From: Myxococcales bacterium
GTDB taxonomy: Bacteria; Myxococcota_A; UBA9042
Length of the DNA stretch: 64,000 bases
Assembly (NCBI GenBank): GCA_947491025.1
Contig: CANLIC010000018.1
Span: 1 to 64,000 of the forward strand
Reading direction: 5' to 3'
Below, in pieces: positions 35,601-44,295 of this stretch (positions are counted from its first letter, which is position 1; each line of letters opens with the position of its first letter). The notes below the pieces were generated by a model. The model was not told where the DNA came from. It did no database searches and worked only from the letters and a program-made list of their open reading frames with translations. The translations under genes and the position numbers were made by a program.

Positions 35601-35881
35601 CCTTGCGGCGCGAGTTCCTGGCCCGCGAGGCGGTCAGTCGGGTGCAGAACGCTCGCAAGACCGCTGGTTTGCAGGTTGAAGATCGCATCGTGCTCAGCCT
35701 GCGCCCTGGCAGTGAGACCCTGGCCGAGGCGCTCGCAGAGCACAGCGCTTACATCTGTGGCGAGACCCTGGCAGTGCGCATTGAAGCTCTCGAGGACGTC
35801 GAGCACGAAGAGGTGCTCTGCGGCGGCGAGCCGCTCGGACTTTCGCTGCGCATCGTCGAATCCGGTCGCCCCGTGCCGTAG
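32627..35881 (+). CDS. ileS: Isoleucyl-tRNA synthetase, IleS2-like
   Basis: The 1084-residue class I synthetase charges tRNA-Ile in the cytoplasm. The HIGH-type motif is HYGH within GRPHYGHLLAGTLKDIV and the KMSKS-type loop is KMSKRLKNYPDP. GWDTHGLPVEMEIEKDLG and LDCWFESGSMPYAENHYPF are typical of the eukaryote-like IleS2 branch, where E. coli IleS has GWDCHGLP. A large editing (CP1) domain lies between about 190 and 400. The C-terminus lacks the Cys4 zinc finger of the E. coli type. IleS2 enzymes are commonly less sensitive to mupirocin; that is family knowledge, not shown here. The ATG at 32627 has GAGG five bases upstream; the longer reading from 32300 is unsupported. Confidence 0.95.
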   Translation: MPDSPFRRPEPDPDFPALEREVLALWDQKDVFRRSLRGDRTFVFYDGPPFATGRPHYGHLLAGTLKDIVPRYWTMRGYRVERRFGWDTHGLPVEMEIEKDLGLQGPRDIEAYGIGRYNEACRGIVLRYTAEWREVVRRMGRWVDFDNDYKTMDRPFMESVWWVFRALWDKGLVYQGHKVMPYSWRLGTPLSNFEANMDYRRVQDPALTVRFGIVDAGATGLSDLVGASLLAWTTTPWTLPSNVALCVGPDIPYALVERDDERLLLAEPLREKVVGTEARVLGHYPGTALVGLRYAPIFDVFADLGAKGAFVVVADGYVTTEDGTGIVHQAPAFGEDDHRVCAREGLPICDATDLEGRFRSDLPSIADGKVAGMLVKDADKVLIGDLKARGRVYHQATIDHDYPFCWRSGTPLIYKAISTWFVRVSALRERMAELNATTRWVPDHVGHKRFGNWLEDARDWAISRNRYWGTPLPIWVCSACDDREVFGSADALLQRARAGGNALPDGLPDLHRHHLDGLAWACGCGGGEKRRTPEVLDCWFESGSMPYAENHYPFENKDLVEAHLPANFIAEGLDQTRGWFYTLLVLSTALFDRPAFQNVIVNGLILAEDGQKMSKRLKNYPDPAEILDKYGADALRAFLIDSPVVRAEPMRFSERGVREVVRSVQLPLWNTYSFFATYAAADGWSPPAVPSPMGERALLDRWLLSMTQSLVADVHRAMESYQLYDVIPRVLGFIDHLTNWYVRRSRRRFWRSDDPVDQGHAFETLYEALGTFARMLAPILPFSAELLYQRLEVGVRPGAQDSIHLEAMPMADLGCVDAALEEAMAAVRNAVTLGRNLRELHKLPVRQPLPRLRVAFGHGAPQALRAGPGSAAHGIAAELLAIAADELNVKAIEVVPLEALVRRNAKANFKTLGRRLGPKMKAAAAAIAELPPAALAALEAGEGWILDASAGDAAGERLTAEDVQVVVEAPADAAIASAGDVTVALDTTVSPALRREFLAREAVSRVQNARKTAGLQVEDRIVLSLRPGSETLAEALAEHSAYICGETLAVRIEALEDVEHEEVLCGGEPLGLSLRIVESGRPVP

Positions 35882-36059
35882 CGGCCTCCCCGGCGCCAGA
35901 ACACCATGCCGGCTGAAGCGGACCTTGGGACGTTGCAGGACGCGACGCTCGAGGTCGCGCGCGAGAGCTTCCGCAGGACGCGGCGATTGGACGCCCAGAC
36001 AACGTCGCCGAAGCTGCTGCGGACCGACCAGGACCGCGCTGACTTGCACCGACTTCGGT

Positions 36060-38669
36060 TCAGTCGAACGAGATCCAGAGCGAAAAGGGCTGCGGTCCAG
36101 CGGGCAAGGCGCTGGCGGTGATGCGGATGGCCCATTCACCTGCCGGTGGCGAGTCAATCAGGACTTGCTCGTGGTTGTTGCGGTGGTCGCACCAGGAGGC
36201 CGGATTGTGGCACTTGGCGACCAAGCGCACGGCTTGACGATAGGGGCAGGTCGGGTCGAGCTGCCACGGATAGTAATGGAATCCTGAGGTAAAGTCTTTC
36301 ACCACCAGGTCGAGGTCGTTGACCAGCTTGTTGGGGCTCCCCGGTGCGGGCGGCGGGTCGTGGTAGACCATCGTGACGCGCAGCTTCTGGGTCGCCGGCG
36401 GCACGTGGATGAGGTGCTCGATGGTGGTCACTTTGCTGCCGCTGGTGCAGCCGGCGGGCAGTGGGCCGCCCATCGCCACCGGCGACTGATGCGGCAGCTT
36501 CGGGTGCGCGACCGTCTGGCCGCCGCAGAAGTTGTAGGTGATCCAGCCCTTGGGATTGCCTTTGATCAGCATGCGAAACGCGTTGTTGAGGTTCATCTGA
36601 CCATAGCCCGAGATGTAGTCGGGCCCATCGGCGACCGTCTGGTGGTCGGGCCAGTAGAAGATCGCCCCGCTGAGGCCCATCGGGCCGCCTGGGCCAGTCA
36701 GCACATGATAGGTCATGGGGATGTGCTGGTTGGAGATGTGGGTCGTGACGTCATCGGCGGTGTGCATCAGCAGCGCCTTCATCGCCACGGAGCCGACCTG
36801 CACCTGAAAAACGCTCGCCGCACTCAGCAGCTGCGCAATGCCGCCGCTGACCGCAGGGGTGGCCATGGAGGTGCCGTTGGCGTCGACGTACGCACTTGCG
36901 CCTGGGTAACTGGCCGAGTAGATGCCGGTGAGCTCATTGCGGGACCCGGGTGCGACGATCTGCGGCGCCAAACGGCCGTCGACCGTCGGGCCGAAGGACG
37001 TGAAGTGCGTCGGCAAGATGCTGGCGTTCGGCAGGGAGGCGTTGAGGAGCTGGCGCGTCAGCATCGCGCCCACGACCAACACGTTCTTGGCCGCCGCGGT
37101 GTAGGGGCCGAGGGTATAGAAGCGATAGTTGAGGTCGCCAGGACCGCTTGGAAACGCCAGCAACGGCGCCGGCTGCGGCGTCGGCGTCGGCAGCGGGCTC
37201 TGAAGCGCGCACCCTGCCGGCGGCGGCGGAATCGGCGTGCACGCGCCGCCCAAGCTGGGCAGCTTGGCGATCGGGGGCAGCGGATGACCGATGCCAGCGC
37301 AGCCCGGACCGCCCGCTCCTGGACTGCAGAACCTCGCCCGCTGGGAGTTTCCGGCAGCGAAGACGTCCAACATCCCGTCGTTGGCGCGGATGTGCGCGTC
37401 CAGGGTCGCAGAGAACACGTCGCCGTAGCTGGCGATCGGGGTCGAAGCTGGCGTGAATCCCCAGGAATTGTTGCCGACTTTGGCGCCCAGCTGGATCGCG
37501 TCGGCGCGCTCACAGGCCACCTGGGCCGGGAGGGCGTACCAAGCATAGGACAAGAGCTGTTCGATCTCAGGCGCATAGCCTGGCCCGCCGAGCGCCGGCG
37601 CACCAGCGCCGTTGCCCATGAGGATGCCGGCGACATGGGTGGCGTGAAACGTCGGCCCGCAGGTGCCGCTGGTACACCCGAAGTTGGGACCGACGGCACA
37701 ACCAGCCGGCGGCGGCGCATCTGGGGGCATGTGGTCGCGGGCGCGTACCTTGGGCTTCAGGCCGATGTGCAGCCCACCGGAGGGCGGTGGCGGAACGGGC
37801 ACCGCGTCGCCATTGGCCCAGCCATCGTCCCACTCCGCGACCACGACGCCCTGGCCCTTGAAGGCCTTGGCGGTGAGGACCGTCGACTGGGTCGCGACCA
37901 CGGATGACGCCAACTGCGACTCGGGCACGCCGGCGATTTCGACGGCGGCGACCTGGTCTTGCGCCGCGACGATGGCTGCCTGGCTGGCGTCGAGATGGGT
38001 CCGCGCGGCCAGCATGCTCTCGCCGGGGCCCATCGGCACGGGCATCAGCGGATCGTCTGCGGCGGTGTTGGCCTCTGCCAAGGCCAGGGCGGCGTCGGCC
38101 GGGATGGTGTCGCGGTGGAAGAGCACGATCGCTGCGGGTCGCTGCGCCGGTGGCAGGGCGAAGGCTTTGGCGTGATCGGCGGGCAGCTTGTGGGCCGCGG
38201 GGATCGGCACCAGGGCCACGATGCCCGGCGCAGCAGCGATCATCGCCATGTCGGCGGCGTTGGCGCCGATGACCACGGTCGTCGCGTCGCGGGCAAGCCC
38301 AACCACCAGCGATGGCAAGACCGGCCATTTCGCCATGGTCTCTGAGACTTCGTCGCTGGCAAATACGGCGTAGGCGTGGCTGCGGTCGCTCGGCTTGGGC
38401 TTCGGCACGATGTCGTCGGCGACTTCCGCGTCGGCGTCGTCGGCAGCAGCGTCTGTCGCCCCGCCCGCCAGGTCGGGTTGGCTGGCGTCGCCGGTCGTCG
38501 TCGAGTCGGTGCTCCCCTCCCCCGCCGTGTCCGCTGCTGTGGTGACCTCCGCGTCGGAGGTGTCGTCGACCGCAGGACGCCCGGTCGGTGAAGCGCACCC
38601 AGCGAGAGCCAGGAGGGCGCAACAGAGCGCAGGCGCCAGGATCCGATGGCGCGTGAGGTCGCGAATCAC
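36060..38669 (-). CDS. Subtilisin-like (S8) serine protease lipoprotein
   Basis: The 869-residue secreted protease has lipobox LAGC at about residue 21, an Asp/Ala/Thr-rich disordered linker to about residue 85, and a subtilase domain. The catalytic Asp is in VVAEWDDGWANG, His in HATHVAGILMGNG and Ser in NGTSMATPAVSGG, with NNSWG supplying the oxyanion Asn. The catalytic domain carries Pro/Cys-rich insertions, and a C-terminal P-domain-like region follows (KLRVTMVYHDPP, VNDLDLVV). The region before the catalytic Asp may be a propeptide. The start is uncertain: no ATG is in frame near the signal, so GTG at 38669 is taken although the nearest AAGGAG is 17 bases away. It converges with ileS. Confidence 0.82.
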   Translation of the reverse strand: MIRDLTRHRILAPALCCALLALAGCASPTGRPAVDDTSDAEVTTAADTAGEGSTDSTTTGDASQPDLAGGATDAAADDADAEVADDIVPKPKPSDRSHAYAVFASDEVSETMAKWPVLPSLVVGLARDATTVVIGANAADMAMIAAAPGIVALVPIPAAHKLPADHAKAFALPPAQRPAAIVLFHRDTIPADAALALAEANTAADDPLMPVPMGPGESMLAARTHLDASQAAIVAAQDQVAAVEIAGVPESQLASSVVATQSTVLTAKAFKGQGVVVAEWDDGWANGDAVPVPPPPSGGLHIGLKPKVRARDHMPPDAPPPAGCAVGPNFGCTSGTCGPTFHATHVAGILMGNGAGAPALGGPGYAPEIEQLLSYAWYALPAQVACERADAIQLGAKVGNNSWGFTPASTPIASYGDVFSATLDAHIRANDGMLDVFAAGNSQRARFCSPGAGGPGCAGIGHPLPPIAKLPSLGGACTPIPPPPAGCALQSPLPTPTPQPAPLLAFPSGPGDLNYRFYTLGPYTAAAKNVLVVGAMLTRQLLNASLPNASILPTHFTSFGPTVDGRLAPQIVAPGSRNELTGIYSASYPGASAYVDANGTSMATPAVSGGIAQLLSAASVFQVQVGSVAMKALLMHTADDVTTHISNQHIPMTYHVLTGPGGPMGLSGAIFYWPDHQTVADGPDYISGYGQMNLNNAFRMLIKGNPKGWITYNFCGGQTVAHPKLPHQSPVAMGGPLPAGCTSGSKVTTIEHLIHVPPATQKLRVTMVYHDPPPAPGSPNKLVNDLDLVVKDFTSGFHYYPWQLDPTCPYRQAVRLVAKCHNPASWCDHRNNHEQVLIDSPPAGEWAIRITASALPAGPQPFSLWISFD

Positions 38670-39250
38670 TGGGCCAATGCTGCTATCTCCTTTATCATTG
38701 CATACTTGCAACCGACTGGGAAGGTGTGTGGCCCGACGGCCGCTGACCTTGAGCCAGGCACGAGGCCTGCAGGCACACTCGGCATCGACCCTTGCGCTGC
38801 CCCCGGCTGGGCCAGCGACCCATCCCAGCAGGCTGAACGTTCGGACGAAGCGCCACGGAGGTTCTCCTATCGGACGGATCTTGTCGATCCCTGCTGCCGA
38901 CCTGGTCCGTCCGGGGGCGGGCCTGCCGCTGGGCGACGCTCCCATGGGTGACTGGCGTCGCGGCGCAGCCGGTCGCAAGGGCGGCGGCGACGCAGCGATG
39001 ACCGGGTGCAGCCCAAGGCGGCATGCAGAGCGGCGCACCATGCCCTGCGGGCTCGGACCGGCACCCTGGCGCATCCAATCGACGGCCGATTCCATTCTTG
39101 CGGCGCAGCGCGCAGGCAGACCCGCTCGCCGGCTGGCATTCACCTTCACCCCTCCCGGGCGGCTGCGACAAGCGATTTGCGCGAGGGGTGTCAACGCAGC
39201 TACCATCGGGGTCTCGCCGTGGGCGCGGCGGGGGGAGGGTTGGCAGTACC
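38670..39250. other. Divergent intergenic region, no gene seen
   Basis: These 581 bp separate the leftward subtilase and the rightward FHA gene. Open frames crossing it lack ribosome sites and protein-like composition. The part nearest the subtilase (about 38680-38715) is markedly AT-richer than its surroundings, as expected for a promoter, and holds an inverted repeat annotated separately. Confidence 0.5.
38698..38711. promoter_or_regulatory. 14-bp inverted repeat upstream of the subtilase gene
   Basis: TTGCA-TACT-TGCAA is a perfect 5-4-5 inverted repeat in the AT-rich segment 29-42 bp upstream of the assigned subtilase start and just upstream of its AAGGAG. It could be an operator, or lie within a promoter. 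No matching second copy was noticed. Confidence 0.3.
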
Positions 39251-41269
39251 ATGGCCCGGATCCGACCCGCACCCTCTGGCCGGTGGCTCTACTTTCGCGA
39301 CGACGACGAGCGCGTGCTCGAAGCCGCGATCGGCGACGGCACCGACGGCCGGCTGCGAATCGGCCGCGACCCCGAGCGCAACCACATCTACCTCGACCAC
39401 CCGGCCTGCCCACAGCTCGCGCTGGTCATCTTCGAACGCGACGGCGTCGACGTCGTCAAGGTCTACGAGGGCGCGCGGGTCTCGGTGAATGGCGCCTTGG
39501 TGCAGGGGATGCACCGCCTCTACGGCGGCGACCGGCTGCGGGTTGGTGATCGCGACTTCTACTACGGGCGCAGCGACACCCCGCCGGAGCTGGCGCTCGG
39601 CCTGACCATCGCCTTCGGCGGCGAGGTCCGGCAAGCGACGGTGGTGCGAGCCGCATCGATCATCCTCGGCCGTGGCGGCGACGTTGTGCTCGACGATCCC
39701 TCGGTGCTTGAGACCCACGCCAGGCTCGAGTGCTTCGGCGAGGGGGCGGTCTTCGTGGTGCCCTTGCCAAACGCTGCCTGCTGGCTCGACGGCACCCGCA
39801 TCGACCAGCGTGCGAGCCTGGTCGACGGCGCCCGCTTGCAGCTCGGCCGGGTCGAGGTCGGCGTGCGCGTGCTGCCGGCGGAGGGGCTCGGGCTGCTGAC
39901 CCTTCCCAAACGCCGCGCCGTCGCCGCCACCAAGTCGAGCGAGGTGGCCGCGCCCGCCGAGCCACCGCCCGGCCCGACCGAAGAGGTGCCGGCCGTGACG
40001 GTGATGGGCAGCCTGGCGCAGCTCGGTCTCGGCCACGAGTCGGTGCCGATGGAGGCGCTGGAAGACGCCGACCTGCAGGTGGGGCCGGTCATCGATGGCG
40101 GTCGGCCGCAGCACTGGTCCACGGGCGCGACGCCGCCGCCGCGCCTGGGCACTGCGGCGCCGGTCGCCGTGAGCTCCGGAAGGGGCGCAGCGCCGCGACG
40201 GGCACCTTCGCCGCCTCCTTCCTCGGATTCGCCAGCCGCGCTCTTCGACGGTCCTTCGGTGCGCGTCCGGGCCGATCTGGTGGCGACCTCGCCGCGCCAC
40301 GTCGAGGGTCAGGGCCGACAGGGCGAGCGGTTGCCAGGCCCAGGCGAGCCGCAGGCGATGCAGCCCGCCGCCGCGGCGCCGACCCCAGCTGCAGCCTCGG
40401 GACGCCGGGTCGACGAGGCCGGCGCTGTGGCGCGACGCCGGGTGCTGCGGGAGGACCAAGACGCGCCGCTGGTGGCGGTGGTGCAGCCCGGCCTGCACGA
40501 CGCCGAGACCGCGACCCTCGACACCCGCAACGTGCCCGACATGATCGAGGCGCATTACCGGGCCCGCGGACAGGCCGTGCCGCAGTGGGCGCGCACGGGC
40601 GCTTTCGCACCACCGAGCCCGACCGCCTCCACCATCGCCGCGCCATCGCCCTTGGTGCAGAACCCTGCTCCGGCGGCACCGCCCAGCACCTACGACCCTC
40701 GTGGCACGGCAGGCGACCGCGCGGCAGCGCGCGCCCGGGCGCCGCATCCGCACGCCCAGGCGCCGGTCGATCCCGATGCCTCGACGCAGCAACCCTACCG
40801 ACCTTCGCAGGCAGGGCGGGCTGATCGGTTGTCGTCGGCGCGGGTGTCTGCCAGCAACGAGCCCTATCGCCCGAGCCGCACCACCGGCGACGCCGGGCAG
40901 TGGGCACCGCCGGCAGTGGCAAACGCAGCGGCGTCGCTGACACAGGCGATGGCGCCCGTTCCCGAAGCGCCGCGCCTCAAGGCCGAGCCCCCGCCTGACG
41001 CGCTCGCCGCGCCGCGCGGCGGCGGCGCCCGCCCTGCAGCCGCGCCGCAGCCGGTGGTCGAAATGCCGGTGATTCAGGGTTACTCGCATCACGACCCGTC
41101 GCGGCTCGGCGCTTCTGACAGCCCACCGCCGCTGCCGAGCCAACCGCTGGGGCCGGCCGACGAAGCCCGCCGGCACATCCGGCCGCGCGCCATCGATCGC
41201 AGCGGCCGCGACGGAGCGCCGATGCCGCCGGCGGGCGCTTCCGACGGCCGTCGCGGCCGGTCCTCGTGA
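39251..41269 (+). CDS. Protein with two FHA domains and long disordered tail
   Basis: The 672-residue protein begins with two forkhead-associated domains. FHA1 (about 25-95) has LRIGRDPERNHIYL and VSVNGALV; FHA2 (about 110-190) has IILGRGGDVVLDDP and ETHARLECF. FHA domains bind phosphothreonine, matching the Ser/Thr kinases encoded elsewhere in the window, although FHA1 lacks the usual SRxH and may be structural. Residues 200-672 are Pro/Ala/Arg-rich, repetitive and probably disordered (recurring QPYRPS and NEPYRPS). There is no signal or membrane segment. The ATG at 39251 follows a GGGGGAGGG by about 11 bases. Its end overlaps the methyltransferase start as GTGA, implying coupled expression. 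Confidence 0.8.
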   Translation: MARIRPAPSGRWLYFRDDDERVLEAAIGDGTDGRLRIGRDPERNHIYLDHPACPQLALVIFERDGVDVVKVYEGARVSVNGALVQGMHRLYGGDRLRVGDRDFYYGRSDTPPELALGLTIAFGGEVRQATVVRAASIILGRGGDVVLDDPSVLETHARLECFGEGAVFVVPLPNAACWLDGTRIDQRASLVDGARLQLGRVEVGVRVLPAEGLGLLTLPKRRAVAATKSSEVAAPAEPPPGPTEEVPAVTVMGSLAQLGLGHESVPMEALEDADLQVGPVIDGGRPQHWSTGATPPPRLGTAAPVAVSSGRGAAPRRAPSPPPSSDSPAALFDGPSVRVRADLVATSPRHVEGQGRQGERLPGPGEPQAMQPAAAAPTPAAASGRRVDEAGAVARRRVLREDQDAPLVAVVQPGLHDAETATLDTRNVPDMIEAHYRARGQAVPQWARTGAFAPPSPTASTIAAPSPLVQNPAPAAPPSTYDPRGTAGDRAAARARAPHPHAQAPVDPDASTQQPYRPSQAGRADRLSSARVSASNEPYRPSRTTGDAGQWAPPAVANAAASLTQAMAPVPEAPRLKAEPPPDALAAPRGGGARPAAAPQPVVEMPVIQGYSHHDPSRLGASDSPPPLPSQPLGPADEARRHIRPRAIDRSGRDGAPMPPAGASDGRRGRSS

Positions 41270-42324
41270 GCCAGCGCAGCGGGTCCGATCCGCGTGCGCA
41301 GCTGCCCCTCTTCGATCCAACCCAGCTGCCAGTGGAGCCTGCGCGGCGTCCGCACCTGCCCTCGCGCGCTGAAGAGCGCGAACCGTCGCCGGCCGTGACG
41401 CCGACCGCGCAGGCCAAGCCGGCAGCCACAGGGCCAGGCGAGACCGTCCACGCCGGGGCGCTGCAGGGCCTGCCGCCACACCGCGGTGGCGTCTTGAAGT
41501 GGATCGGCAACAAGCACCGCGTCGCCGCCAGCATCGTCGCCACCTTGCCCAAAGACTTTAGCCTCTACCTCGAGCCCTTCGTAGGCTCCGGGGCCGTGCT
41601 GGCGGAGCTGGCGCCGCGGGTCGCCATCGCCAGCGACGTGCTGGCGCCGCTCGTCGCCATCCACACCCAGGTGCAACGCGATGCCACGGGCCTCGTCGAG
41701 GCGTACCGAGAGCGCGTCGTGGCGTCTGAGGCCTCGGGCTCCCGCGAGGGCAAGGAGGCGCACTTCCGGGCCGTACGCGCGCGCTACAACGCGACCCCCA
41801 ACGCCGACGACCTGCTCTTTCTCGCCCGGACCTGCTACGGCGGCGTGATTCGGTTCAGCGCTCGCGGCGACATGAACACGCCGTGCGGCGTCCACAAGCC
41901 GATTCGTGCCGAAACCTTGGCCGCGCGGATCGCCGCGTGGCAGCCGCGTGTCGCCGGCGTACGCTTTGAGGTCGCAGACTTTGAGGCCACGCTCGACCGC
42001 GCCGGGCCCGGCGCCCTCGTCTACTGCGATCCGCCCTACAGCGACAGCGAGGGCACGCTCTATGGCGCCCAGGCCTTCTCGCTGCAGCGCCTGCTGGCCG
42101 CCATCGAGCGCGCCAAGGCCCGCGGCGCCCGGGTGGCGCTCTCCATCGACGGCACCAAGCGCTCAGGCCGCAAGATCATCGACCTGGCGCTGCCGGAGCG
42201 GCTCTTCGAGTCGGAGTCGCTGGTCGACGTCGGGCGCTCGATGCTGCGCCGCTTCCAAATGGAGGGCCAGACCTTGGAGGACGAGCGGGTGGCCGATCGC
42301 CTGCTCCTGACCTGGCCCACGTAG
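41266..42324 (+). CDS. D12-class (Dam-type) N6-adenine DNA methyltransferase
   Basis: The 352-residue enzyme methylates adenine N6 using S-adenosylmethionine. The conserved start of the D12 fold is LKWIGNKHRVAASI, motif I is YLEPFVGSGAVLAEL, and the catalytic motif IV is VYCDPPYSDSEG, placing it in the Dam/M.DpnII alpha group. The first 75 residues are an extra Pro-rich disordered leader. The start is GTG at 41266, overlapping the FHA gene stop by four bases. No restriction endonuclease gene lies nearby, so it is probably an orphan methyltransferase acting in regulation or replication control, or protection from an element elsewhere. The recognition sequence is not evident. Confidence 0.88.
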   Translation: MSQRSGSDPRAQLPLFDPTQLPVEPARRPHLPSRAEEREPSPAVTPTAQAKPAATGPGETVHAGALQGLPPHRGGVLKWIGNKHRVAASIVATLPKDFSLYLEPFVGSGAVLAELAPRVAIASDVLAPLVAIHTQVQRDATGLVEAYRERVVASEASGSREGKEAHFRAVRARYNATPNADDLLFLARTCYGGVIRFSARGDMNTPCGVHKPIRAETLAARIAAWQPRVAGVRFEVADFEATLDRAGPGALVYCDPPYSDSEGTLYGAQAFSLQRLLAAIERAKARGARVALSIDGTKRSGRKIIDLALPERLFESESLVDVGRSMLRRFQMEGQTLEDERVADRLLLTWPT

Positions 42325-42366
42325 GCGGCGCGGGCAGCGGGCGGCGGGACGTCAGCGAAGAGGAAG

Positions 42367-42702
42367 CTAGGCCTGGACGGGCTCTTCCTCTTCCCAGCCC
42401 TCGTCGAAGCGATCCTCGAGGGCGGCGAGGTCGCCGAGCAGGCCAGAGGAGGCCAGGGTCTCCATGACGCCGTCGGCGATGAGGCCGACTTCGCGGAGCT
42501 GCAGCTCGCGCTCGCCGAGCTCGTCCTCGTCGCGATCGAGCAAGTCGATGGCGTCCGAGAGCTCGTCGTCGAACTCGACCTCCAGCCCCTCTTCGTCGAC
42601 CTTGGCGGTCATCTGCCAGGCGCGGCCCGCGGCCTGAAAGGAGACCGAGAACGAGCCGTCGTCGTTGCGCACGATGCTCCGCAGGGATGCCACTTCGCTC
42701 AT
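42367..42702 (-). CDS. Small acidic protein of unknown function
   Basis: The 111-residue soluble protein has no signal. The start at 42702 is firm: AGGAGG five bases before the ATG. Residues 1-45 look like two or three beta strands (IVRNDDGSFSVSFQAAGRAW). The rest is helical and highly acidic (DELSDAIDLLDRDEDELGERE), ending EEEEPVQA. No family was recognised. It converges with the methyltransferase gene (42 bp). Confidence 0.6.
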   Translation of the reverse strand: MSEVASLRSIVRNDDGSFSVSFQAAGRAWQMTAKVDEEGLEVEFDDELSDAIDLLDRDEDELGERELQLREVGLIADGVMETLASSGLLGDLAALEDRFDEGWEEEEPVQA

Positions 42703-42876
42703 CGGATCCTCCTGGGGCCCCGGAACTCCGGGTCGGGGCGGGCGGCGGAGTCTAGGGGCGGGCGGGAGGCTTGTCCATCGCCGGGGCGGAGCGCGCATCT
42801 GCAGCCCGGAAGCGACGCCGCTGGGGAGCGCATTCGACGCCATGGCCGTGGTAGGCGTGCTGCCAAGGCCCTTGCT

Positions 42877-43722
42877 TCACAAGGCGGCGAGGGCCTGCCC
42901 GTAGCGTCGCACCCGCAGCCAGCGCCACAGCAAGGCAAAGGCGCCGGGCGGCAGCCGTTGGCACCAGTCGAGGTAGCCTGGCAGGGTGGCGAAGCGCTCC
43001 GCCGCAGCGAGAAACTCGCCGTCGGCGCCGACCTCGCCCACTTCACGCCGCAGTCGCTGGGCGCGGGGATCGGCCCGATAGGCACGCACGTATTCGAGCA
43101 GACGTCGGTGGTAGCCGGCGTCCTCGATGATGGCGCCGATGGTCGCGGCCCGGGGGTGGCTGCCATCGAGCATGGACGCGATCTCGCGCTCGAATTCGGC
43201 GACGCCGTCGGGCCACATCTGCAGCAGCTCGAGGTCGTAGATCGGGTCGAGGTGGGTCACCTGCAGGACGTGGCCGGTGATGGTCTCCCGCAGCGAAAAG
43301 AGGCCGGTCGGGTCGACGACGCTGACCGGATCGTCGAGAAAGCGCAGGACTTGATGCATCCAGAACGAGATGCCGCGCGCGGCGTAGTAGTCGCGGGCTG
43401 CCGGGACGATGACGAATCGCAGCTGGTCGAGGCCGCCGAAGAAGAGCTGGGCCCGGCCAGGTCGGCCGCGGGCCGCGTCGAGCATCGCCTGGGCCTCCAG
43501 GGCGCCGAGGCGGCGGTCGAGCTCGGCGCCATTGACGTAGACGCGCGCGGTCTGGCCGAGGCGGCGCACCTTGCCGGCGATCGCGCGGCGGTCGCCAATG
43601 GCGGCCCGGAGCAAGGTCCAGGCGCCTGCGCGCTGGCGCAGCGTGGCGTCGGCGGAGGCTGAAGCCTCTGGGGCTCGACTCGGGGCCATGGTCGAGGCCG
43701 GCTGGGCAGCGTCACTCTGCAT
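42877..43722 (-). CDS. Conserved-looking protein of unknown function
   Basis: The 281-residue product has no signal or membrane helix and no recognised family. After a 25-residue Ala-rich lead it has a mixed alpha/beta body (AQLFFGGLDQLRFVIVP, YYAARGISFWMHQVLRF, DPIYDLELLQMWPDGV) with many Asp, Arg and Trp residues, and ends in a helical Arg/Leu/Trp-rich segment. Start choice is uncertain: ATG at 43722 is used, with alternatives at 43689 and 43803, and none has a strong ribosome site. It is divergent from the thioesterase gene, whose start is 79 bp away. Confidence 0.5.
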   Translation of the reverse strand: MQSDAAQPASTMAPSRAPEASASADATLRQRAGAWTLLRAAIGDRRAIAGKVRRLGQTARVYVNGAELDRRLGALEAQAMLDAARGRPGRAQLFFGGLDQLRFVIVPAARDYYAARGISFWMHQVLRFLDDPVSVVDPTGLFSLRETITGHVLQVTHLDPIYDLELLQMWPDGVAEFEREIASMLDGSHPRAATIGAIIEDAGYHRRLLEYVRAYRADPRAQRLRREVGEVGADGEFLAAAERFATLPGYLDWCQRLPPGAFALLWRWLRVRRYGQALAAL

Positions 43723-43801
43723 CGCGCGCAGTCTGTCGCGGCCCTCGGCCGAGGGCAATGGGGCTTGACCGGCGCGGTGCTTGCACGCAGCCTCGCCGGC
43801 C

Positions 43802-44215
43802 ATGGTCGACCCGCGCCCGATCCCGAGTCAGCCCGCCACTCACCTCGGTGCCGAGCCGCGTCTGCTCGGCACGCCCGTGCGCTTGTCTGCGGGCTCGGCG
43901 CTGGTGCGGCTGCCGACCTCAAGCGCGATGGTCGTCGACGCCAGCGGCCTGGTCCATGGCGGGTTCACCTTTGGCCTCGCCGATTACGCGGCCATGCTCG
44001 CAGTCAACGACCCCCACGTGGTGCTCGGCGGCGCCGAGACGCGCTTCCTCGCGCCGGTGCGCAAGGGCGAGGTCATGGAGGCTGAGGCCCACGTGCGCGC
44101 TGGCCGCGGCCGCAAACGGATGGTCGAGGTTGTGGTCCGGGTTGGCGATCGGCCTGTAATGACGGGTACCTTCACTTGCTTCGTGCTCGACCGCCCGGTG
44201 CTCGCCGCCCGGTAG
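43802..44215 (+). CDS. Hotdog-fold thioesterase (PaaI-like)
   Basis: This 137-residue protein of the hotdog fold would hydrolyse a small acyl-CoA thioester. The signature [19 protein letters not shown] (about 45-63) contains the HGG motif and the long central helix with an Asp in catalytic position. Strands such as [20 protein letters not shown] and [22 protein letters not shown] complete the fold. ATG at 43802 is preferred to a TTG at 43781. It lies 80 bp before a ThDP-dependent lyase gene in the same direction, so both may act in 2-hydroxyacyl-CoA or branched acyl-CoA metabolism; that coupling is an inference. Confidence 0.78.
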   Translation: MVDPRPIPSQPATHLGAEPRLLGTPVRLSAGSALVRLPTSSAMVVDASGLVHGGFTFGLADYAAMLAVNDPHVVLGGAETRFLAPVRKGEVMEAEAHVRAGRGRKRMVEVVVRVGDRPVMTGTFTCFVLDRPVLAAR

Positions 44216-44295
44216 ACGCCGGCCTCGAGCGCCGCGCGGCGACAAGCGGGACGTGGCGGCGAACAGCGCGGCGCGCCCGAGAGGGAGAAGACGCA

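Noticed and set aside
36360..37907. Rightward 515-residue frame opposite the subtilase
   Set aside because: The opposite strand encodes an S8 protease with all catalytic motifs; this frame lacks domains.
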